This document shows positions 5,538-9,759 of a stretch of 9,759 nt of DNA, piece after piece (the first letter of the stretch is position 1; every line of letters begins with the position of its first letter). The stretch is from an uncultured Parabacteroides sp. (GTDB lineage: Bacteria; Bacteroidota; Bacteroidia; Bacteroidales; Tannerellaceae): positions 1 through 9,759 of the forward strand of contig CAMTPG010000074.1 in the NCBI GenBank assembly GCA_947074335.1, given 5' to 3'. The position numbers were made by a program, and so were the translations under genes. Under the pieces are notes generated by a model that saw nothing but the letters and a program-made list of their open reading frames with translations, had not been told where the DNA came from and searched no databases.

Positions 5538-8042
5538 ATGAAGAAAAATTATTTGATAGCCGTATTGGGGCTATTCGGATTCTTTTCCAGCTTATCAGCA
5601 CAAGTACGCCAGGAATATCTGCTGGATAAAAATTGGAAATTCACAAGAGAAGATGACTCTACTTTTATTAACCCTGCTTTTAATGACAGTAAATGGCAAA
5701 ATGTAACCGTACCGCACGACTGGGCGATTTATGGTCCGTTCAGTGCCCAGAATGACAAGCAGGATGTTGCCATCGCACAGGATGGACAAACCGAAGCAAT
5801 GGAACATGCCGGACGTACCGGCGGATTGCCTTTTGTAGGTGTGGGCTGGTATCGCAATACATTTGATGTGCCTGCTTTTGAAACAGGCAAACGCGCCGAA
5901 ATTATTTTCGACGGTGCCATGAGTAACGCCAATGTATATGTAAATGGCGAAAAGGCGGGATTCTGGCCTTATGGCTACAACTCATTCCATTTTGACATTA
6001 CCGATTTCCTGAAACCGGGACAAAAAAATACAGTGGCTGTTCGTTTGGAAAATATGCCCGAATCGTCGCGCTGGTATCCGGGAGCCGGTTTGTACCGTAA
6101 TGTTCATCTGGTGGTAACCGAAGATGCGCACATTCCGGTTTGGGGTACATTTATTACCACACCGAATGTAACACGCGAATTTGCCACTGTGGATGCCAAA
6201 ACAGAAATCGTTTTGCCGCAGGGTGCCGATACGGCTGCTTATCGTCTGGAAACCATCATTTTGAATCCGGAAGGCAAACAGGTGGGTATCGAAACTTCGA
6301 AACTGACTGATTTACCTTATTATAACAGCACGGTTTCGCAAAACTTCATTGTGAAGAATCCGGAACTGTGGTCGATGGACACTCCGGCACTTTATACGGC
6401 CGAAAGCCGCCTGTACGAAGGTAAAGAGCTGAAAGATTTATATACAAGCACATTCGGTATCCGCTCTATTGAAGTGATTCCGAACGAAGGATTCTTCCTG
6501 AACGGTGAGAAAACCATTTTCCAGGGTGTTTGTAATCATCATGATTTAGGTCCGCTGGGTGCTGCCGTAAACGATGCCGCTATCCGCCGCCAGATTCGCA
6601 TCATGAAAGATATGGGTGTAAATGCCATCCGTACTTCACACAACATGCCGGCTCCCGAACTGGTTAAAGCCTGCGACGAAATGGGTATGATGCTGATGGC
6701 CGAGAGTTTTGATGAATGGGATATCGCCAAATGTAAAAACGGCTATAACCTGTATTTCGATGAATGGGCCGATAAAGACCTGACCAATCTGATTCGTCAT
6801 TACCGCAACAATCCGAGTATTGTAATGTGGTGTATTGGTAACGAGGTACCGAACCAGTGGGATGTAAACGGAAGCAAAGTGGCCCGTTTCCTGCAGGATA
6901 TTTGTCACCGCGAAGATCCGACCCGTCCGGTTACTCAGGGAATGGATGCACCCGATGCCGTTGTAAACAATAACTTTGCGGCTGTAATGGATGTGGCCGG
7001 TTTCAATTACCGTCCTTTCAAATATCAGGAGAATTATAAAAAACTGCCACAGCAGCTGATTCTGGGTAGCGAAACGGCTTCTACCGTAAGCTCGCGCGGG
7101 GTTTATAAATTCCCGGTAGAGCGTAAATCGATGGCTACTTACGATGATCACCAGAGCTCATCATACGATGTGGAGCATTGCAGCTGGTCGAACCTGCCCG
7201 AAGATGATTTCATCCAACATGAGGATCTGCCTTATGGTATGGGCGAATTTGTATGGACCGGATTTGATTATCTGGGCGAACCTACACCTTATTATACAAA
7301 CTGGCCGAGCCACAGTTCGCTGTTTGGTATTGTGGATTTGGCCGGATTACCCAAAGATCGTTTCTACCTGTACCGCAGCCACTGGAATAAAAATGAAGAG
7401 ACTTTACATATTCTGCCCCACTGGACATGGCCGGGCCGCGAAGGTGAAGTGACGCCTGTTTTTGTATATACCAATTACCCGAGCGCCGAACTCTTTATCA
7501 ATGGCAAGAGCCAGGGTGTGCGTACCAAAGATTTAAGCGTTCCGCTGGAAGGCAGTTATACCGAAGAGGCACAGCAAAATCTGGAACGTCAGAAACGTTA
7601 CCGTCTGATGTGGATGGATACAAAATATGAGCCGGGCACCGTAAAAGTGGTGGCTTACGACGAAAACGGCAATGCTGTTGCCGAAAGCGAAGTTCATACT
7701 GCCGGCAAACCGGATCGCATTGAGCTGACAGCTGATCGCAGCGAACTGACCGCCGACGGCAAAGATCTTTCGTTTATCACGGTACGCGTAGTGGATAAAG
7801 CGGGTAACCTGATTCCGGATGCAACCAACAAGATCAATTTCAAGGTGCGTGGTGCCGGTTCTTATAAGGCGGCAGCCAACGGCGACCCGATCTGTCTGGA
7901 ATCGTTCCAGGCTCCGAAAATGTCGTTGTTTAAAGGCCAGCTGACTGCCATTGTGGAAACTTCGGAAACTCCGGGCGAGATTGTATTCGAAGCCACTTCG
8001 CCAGGTCTGAAAAGCGGTAAAATCGTTTTACAAAGTAAATAA
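5538..8042 (+). CDS. Secreted glycoside hydrolase family 2 protein, probable beta-galactosidase
   Basis: This is a retaining exo-glycosidase, probably acting on beta-galactosides in the periplasm or outside the cell. The signal peptide is MKKNYL plus a hydrophobic core, with likely cleavage after SLSA (residue 21). There is no lipobox, so the mature enzyme should be soluble. Order of domains in 834 residues: sugar-binding jelly roll (about 25-205, with WKFTREDD and VPHDWAIYGPF); immunoglobulin-like domain (about 205-310); TIM barrel (about 310-610); a DUF4982-like domain (about 615-720, with HWTWPGREG and ELFINGKSQG); and a C-terminal Ig-like domain (about 720-834, PDRIELTADRSELTADGK onward). 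The acid/base is E436 in WCIGNEVPNQW and the nucleophile is E512 in ILGSETAST; both are present. The gene stands alone, with no susC/susD or regulator beside it in the window. Other GH2 activities (beta-glucuronidase, beta-mannosidase) are less likely but cannot be excluded by eye. Confidence 0.92.
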   Translation: MKKNYLIAVLGLFGFFSSLSAQVRQEYLLDKNWKFTREDDSTFINPAFNDSKWQNVTVPHDWAIYGPFSAQNDKQDVAIAQDGQTEAMEHAGRTGGLPFVGVGWYRNTFDVPAFETGKRAEIIFDGAMSNANVYVNGEKAGFWPYGYNSFHFDITDFLKPGQKNTVAVRLENMPESSRWYPGAGLYRNVHLVVTEDAHIPVWGTFITTPNVTREFATVDAKTEIVLPQGADTAAYRLETIILNPEGKQVGIETSKLTDLPYYNSTVSQNFIVKNPELWSMDTPALYTAESRLYEGKELKDLYTSTFGIRSIEVIPNEGFFLNGEKTIFQGVCNHHDLGPLGAAVNDAAIRRQIRIMKDMGVNAIRTSHNMPAPELVKACDEMGMMLMAESFDEWDIAKCKNGYNLYFDEWADKDLTNLIRHYRNNPSIVMWCIGNEVPNQWDVNGSKVARFLQDICHREDPTRPVTQGMDAPDAVVNNNFAAVMDVAGFNYRPFKYQENYKKLPQQLILGSETASTVSSRGVYKFPVERKSMATYDDHQSSSYDVEHCSWSNLPEDDFIQHEDLPYGMGEFVWTGFDYLGEPTPYYTNWPSHSSLFGIVDLAGLPKDRFYLYRSHWNKNEETLHILPHWTWPGREGEVTPVFVYTNYPSAELFINGKSQGVRTKDLSVPLEGSYTEEAQQNLERQKRYRLMWMDTKYEPGTVKVVAYDENGNAVAESEVHTAGKPDRIELTADRSELTADGKDLSFITVRVVDKAGNLIPDATNKINFKVRGAGSYKAAANGDPICLESFQAPKMSLFKGQLTAIVETSETPGEIVFEATSPGLKSGKIVLQSK

Positions 8043-8074
8043 AGTTATATTTCCGCACAGCAGTGTATAATCAT

Positions 8075-8113
8075 AAAAAAACGCCATCTTCCTTTTGGGG
8101 AGATGGCGTTTTT
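8075..8113. terminator. Bidirectional terminator between GH2 and DUF4491 genes
   Basis: ACGCCATCTTCC (8081-8092) pairs with GGGAGATGGCGT (8098-8109) through 12 positions with one T-G wobble, around a 5-base loop. A run of A precedes it and a run of T follows it, so it can end transcription in both directions. It lies between the convergent stop codons of the two genes. Confidence 0.9.
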
Positions 8114-8137
8114 ATTTATGATCGTGTATGATGCTGT

Positions 8138-8452
8138 TTATTTCGACAAATCATCTTTATAAATGCGTTTCGGATTTTTCGGGAACCAACCCTTCAACAC
8201 GCGTTCTTCCTGCTCAAATACCTCCTTAATCGTCCAAAAAGAGGAAAATGCAAATACACCACATATGGCTGAAAAGAATACACTTTCCAACAACAGTGAT
8301 GCAAGGGTGCCGATGATTCCTAAAATTAGAAAAATCCACCAGCATTTGGTTCCCCAATAGTATTCGGCCTTTACTACAACGGGATGAAAAAAACCAATGA
8401 TTAAAAAGGTGGCAATCCCGATGAGTAATCCGTCAAAGTTGATAAAATCCAT
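8138..8452 (-). CDS. DUF4491 family small membrane protein
   Basis: The function is unknown. The 104 residues form about three membrane segments (roughly 8-24, 38-56 and 58-75) with a charged, probably cytoplasmic C-terminal tail. Motifs that I recognise from the DUF4491 family of Bacteroidetes are FHPVVVKAEYYWGTKCWW (22-39), with its aromatic run and single cysteine between helices, and EQEERVLKGWFPKNPKR (80-96) after the last helix. FWTIKE (72-77) joins the last helix to the tail. No catalytic motif is visible. The ATG at 8452 starts just before the first helix. The gene stands alone: it has its own promoter, a bidirectional terminator behind it and the secG terminator upstream. Whether it senses, transports or stabilises something cannot be told from the sequence. 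Confidence 0.85.
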   Translation of the reverse strand: MDFINFDGLLIGIATFLIIGFFHPVVVKAEYYWGTKCWWIFLILGIIGTLASLLLESVFFSAICGVFAFSSFWTIKEVFEQEERVLKGWFPKNPKRIYKDDLSK

Positions 8453-8494
8453 TTTTCAAATATTAAGTCTGTTTATTTGTTATCTATATTAAAA

Positions 8495-8526
8495 CAAAGA
8501 TATATATAACAGGAAGTTATTACAAA
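8495..8526 (-). promoter_or_regulatory. Promoter of the DUF4491 gene (TTTG-N20-TATCTTTG)
   Basis: Read on the - strand, TTTG (8526-8523) is followed after 20 bases by TATCTTTG (8502-8495), an exact fit to the Bacteroidetes promoter consensus. The predicted start near 8488 gives a leader of about 35 bases. An inverted repeat brackets most of the spacer and the -33 box. Confidence 0.7.
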
Positions 8527-8546
8527 TCAGATCTCTCCTGTTGTAT
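8504..8546. repeat. Inverted repeat around the DUF4491 promoter
   Basis: ATATAACAGGA (8504-8514) and TCCTGTTGTAT (8536-8546) are complementary over 11 positions with one T-G wobble; the 7-base core AACAGGA/TCCTGTT is exact. The 21-base gap holds the -33 box. It could be an operator with two half-sites about three helical turns apart, or a chance match in AT-rich DNA. Confidence 0.45.
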
Positions 8547-8555
8547 TTATATAAC

Positions 8556-8587
8556 AAAAAAAAGGAACTCTGGTTTTGAGTTCCTTT
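8556..8587 (-). terminator. Intrinsic terminator after secG
   Basis: AAAGGAACTC (8561-8570) pairs perfectly with GAGTTCCTTT (8578-8587) around a 7-base loop. The A run at 8556-8563 is the T-tract on the - strand. It lies 22 bases past the secG stop codon and closes the leftward unit before the DUF4491 promoter. Confidence 0.9.
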
Positions 8588-8609
8588 AAATTTCGTATGA
8601 TTTTTTGGC

Positions 8610-8972
8610 TTAATTTGTAGAATCATCATCTCCTACCGGCGCATTTGCCGAAGGCTGAGCTGTTCCAAAATCAGGCGCGATCAAATTCGGATCGATAGTT
8701 ACTGCATTGTTTACCTGTTCTCTGATTTCAGAACCGGTTGCATGATGTTCTCTCGGGATAAAGGCTGTAATCACAATACTTAACACAACAACAACACCGG
8801 CAAGTGTCCAGGTTGCTTTTTCTAAAAAGTCTGTGGTTTTACGTACCCCCATAATTTGGTTTGAAGAAGAAAACCCTGAAGCGAGACCTCCGCCTTTTGA
8901 ATTCTGGATCGAAACAATGATGATCAGCAGAATGGACGCAATCAGGATTAGAATTGTAATAAATACGTACAT
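8610..8972 (-). CDS. secG: Preprotein translocase subunit SecG
   Basis: SecG is the small inner-membrane subunit of the SecYEG channel and aids SecA-driven protein export. The 120 residues show the family layout: a first membrane helix (about 3-21), the conserved cytoplasmic link QNSKGGGLASGF (23-34) followed by SSSNQIMGVRKTTDFLEKAT, and a second helix (about 54-72). After it comes a polar, acidic tail of about 48 residues rich in Asp, Asn, Ala and Pro and ending in DDDSTN. The link with its glycines and the TDFLEK motif make the call secure. The gene begins 8 bases after the stop codon of the TPR-like gene, so the two are very probably cotranscribed from a promoter outside the window. A terminator follows. 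Confidence 0.97.
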   Translation of the reverse strand: MYVFITILILIASILLIIIVSIQNSKGGGLASGFSSSNQIMGVRKTTDFLEKATWTLAGVVVVLSIVITAFIPREHHATGSEIREQVNNAVTIDPNLIAPDFGTAQPSANAPVGDDDSTN

Positions 8973-8980
8973 CTTTGTTT

Positions 8981-9745
8981 TTATTTTTTAGTGTTAATAA
9001 TCAACTTTTCAAGAAATCTGATTTGGTCTGCAAAGTAAACATTTTTTTCCGGATAATTCAAACTTAAGTTTTTAATAATTTGCAAAGCCTTGTCATATCT
9101 GCGTTGTTTAACATAAATATGAGCTAAAGTCTCGGTAAAATAGGAATCATCCAGTGATTTCTTTGCTTCTTCGGCGGGCAGAGCCGCACCGGAAGATTTC
9201 TGTCCGGTTGCCGATTCTTCCATCGAAGCAATCCGGTTTGCGGGCGATCGAAGCTCTTCGGTTTCGATGAATGAGTCGATCAGCTCCTGATGTTTGAGTT
9301 TTGAATGCTTTTCTTCGGACTTATCAGGCTGCGTTACGGCAGCATCACCGGTCAGTGACCAGTGTAAATAATCAGAAGCGGTCGAGGGCTGAAAAAGAAG
9401 CGATTTTTCGGTTTCTGCTGCCGGCTCAGTATTCAGATCAGCCAGAAAAGCATCGATTAGTGAGAATGAACCTGAATCGGCGGTCGGTTGTACGGTTTGA
9501 TCAAATCCGTAATCATCTCCTGAAATAAGCATAAATAACTGCTTCCTGTCGGGAATGGCAATCGCCATCTGCTTTAATCCGGCTTCAAAGCCGAGATCAT
9601 CAAGCAGCGCCAGATTTTTCAGATAAAGTAACCGGGCGGCAGGGAAACAGGGATAACTATCAACCAGCTGTTTGAGCGGGTGCACTGTCGCTGCATTGAG
9701 CAATGCAGGATTTTCAACCAGTTGATAGAATTCGGAGATATTCAT
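8981..9745 (-). CDS. Uncharacterised TPR-like protein upstream of secG
   Basis: I do not recognise a named function. The 254 residues have no signal peptide or membrane segment, so the protein is probably cytoplasmic. An N-terminal helical part (about 1-75, MNISEFYQLVENPALL, HPLKQLVDSYPCFPAARLLY) is followed by an acidic, low-complexity middle (about 80-195) containing LIDAFLADL (96-104), DYLHWSLTGD (125-134) and LIDSFIETEE (155-164). The C-terminal part (about 200-250) holds one clear TPR-like unit: ETLAHIYVKQRRYDKALQII. Small TPR-like genes in front of secG are, as far as I recall, a common arrangement in Bacteroidales. The start ATG at 9745 is 14 bases from the window edge. An upstream gene may end just before it: TAA at 9751-9749, or TGA at 9744-9742 overlapping the ATG, are possible stops. 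secG follows after 8 bases. Confidence 0.75.
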   Translation of the reverse strand: MNISEFYQLVENPALLNAATVHPLKQLVDSYPCFPAARLLYLKNLALLDDLGFEAGLKQMAIAIPDRKQLFMLISGDDYGFDQTVQPTADSGSFSLIDAFLADLNTEPAAETEKSLLFQPSTASDYLHWSLTGDAAVTQPDKSEEKHSKLKHQELIDSFIETEELRSPANRIASMEESATGQKSSGAALPAEEAKKSLDDSYFTETLAHIYVKQRRYDKALQIIKNLSLNYPEKNVYFADQIRFLEKLIINTKK

Positions 9746-9759
9746 CGATTACCAGTTTG

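Noticed and set aside
6636..7151. Long open frame (171 codons) on the - strand inside the GH2 gene
   Set aside because: It is antisense to the catalytic barrel of a well-supported gene, has no recognisable domain or promoter, and its composition mirrors the codon pattern of the + strand gene.
9059..9066. TAAGTTTG on the - strand as an internal promoter for secG
   Set aside because: It fits the -7 consensus, but the nearest TTTG is only 16 bases upstream instead of 19-21, and it lies inside coding sequence. A chance match is more likely than a real promoter.
1..9759. A new multi-gene defence, mobile or biosynthetic system
   Set aside because: Every gene but the DUF4491 and TPR-like ones belongs to a known housekeeping or common family, and these two lie in separate units. 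I see no cluster that would make up a new system.

Overview
The window looks like ordinary core chromosome of a Bacteroidales species (Bacteroides, Parabacteroides or Paludibacter type). The grounds are: TTTG / TAnnTTTG promoters of the Bacteroidetes primary sigma factor instead of -35/-10 boxes; A-rich leaders without Shine-Dalgarno sequences; a family 2 glycoside hydrolase with the Bacteroidetes accessory-domain layout; a DUF4491 membrane protein; and a SecG gene preceded by a small TPR-like gene. Base composition looks even and moderate throughout. I see no transposase, integrase, phage gene, CRISPR array or toxin-antitoxin pair, and no new multi-gene system.

Layout, left to right. (1) On the + strand: the 3' part of a MATE-family exporter, then ffh (SRP GTPase) and folD (one-carbon metabolism), then a tRNA-His gene with its own promoter, a leader hairpin and a strong terminator. 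(2) On the - strand: a C4-dicarboxylate (Dcu) antiporter followed 19 bases later by an OmpA-domain lipoprotein. The pair is probably one operon, ending in a terminator that faces the tRNA. (3) Starting 90 bases from dcu and pointing away on the + strand: a secreted family 2 glycoside hydrolase, probably a beta-galactosidase. The -7 boxes of the two divergent promoters sit back to back in an 18-base near-palindrome. (4) A bidirectional terminator separates the hydrolase from a convergent DUF4491 gene, which has its own good promoter. (5) On the - strand at the right edge: a TPR-like gene followed by secG, probably the end of an operon that starts outside the window.

The genes serve separate housekeeping jobs: protein targeting and export (ffh, secG), folate metabolism (folD), histidine decoding, anaerobic dicarboxylate exchange (dcu), envelope attachment (OmpA-type lipoprotein) and glycan breakdown (GH2). 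The most interesting signals are regulatory: the shared divergent promoter core, the hairpins around the tRNA-His promoter and leader, and an inverted repeat around the DUF4491 promoter. All promoter and hairpin calls were made by eye.
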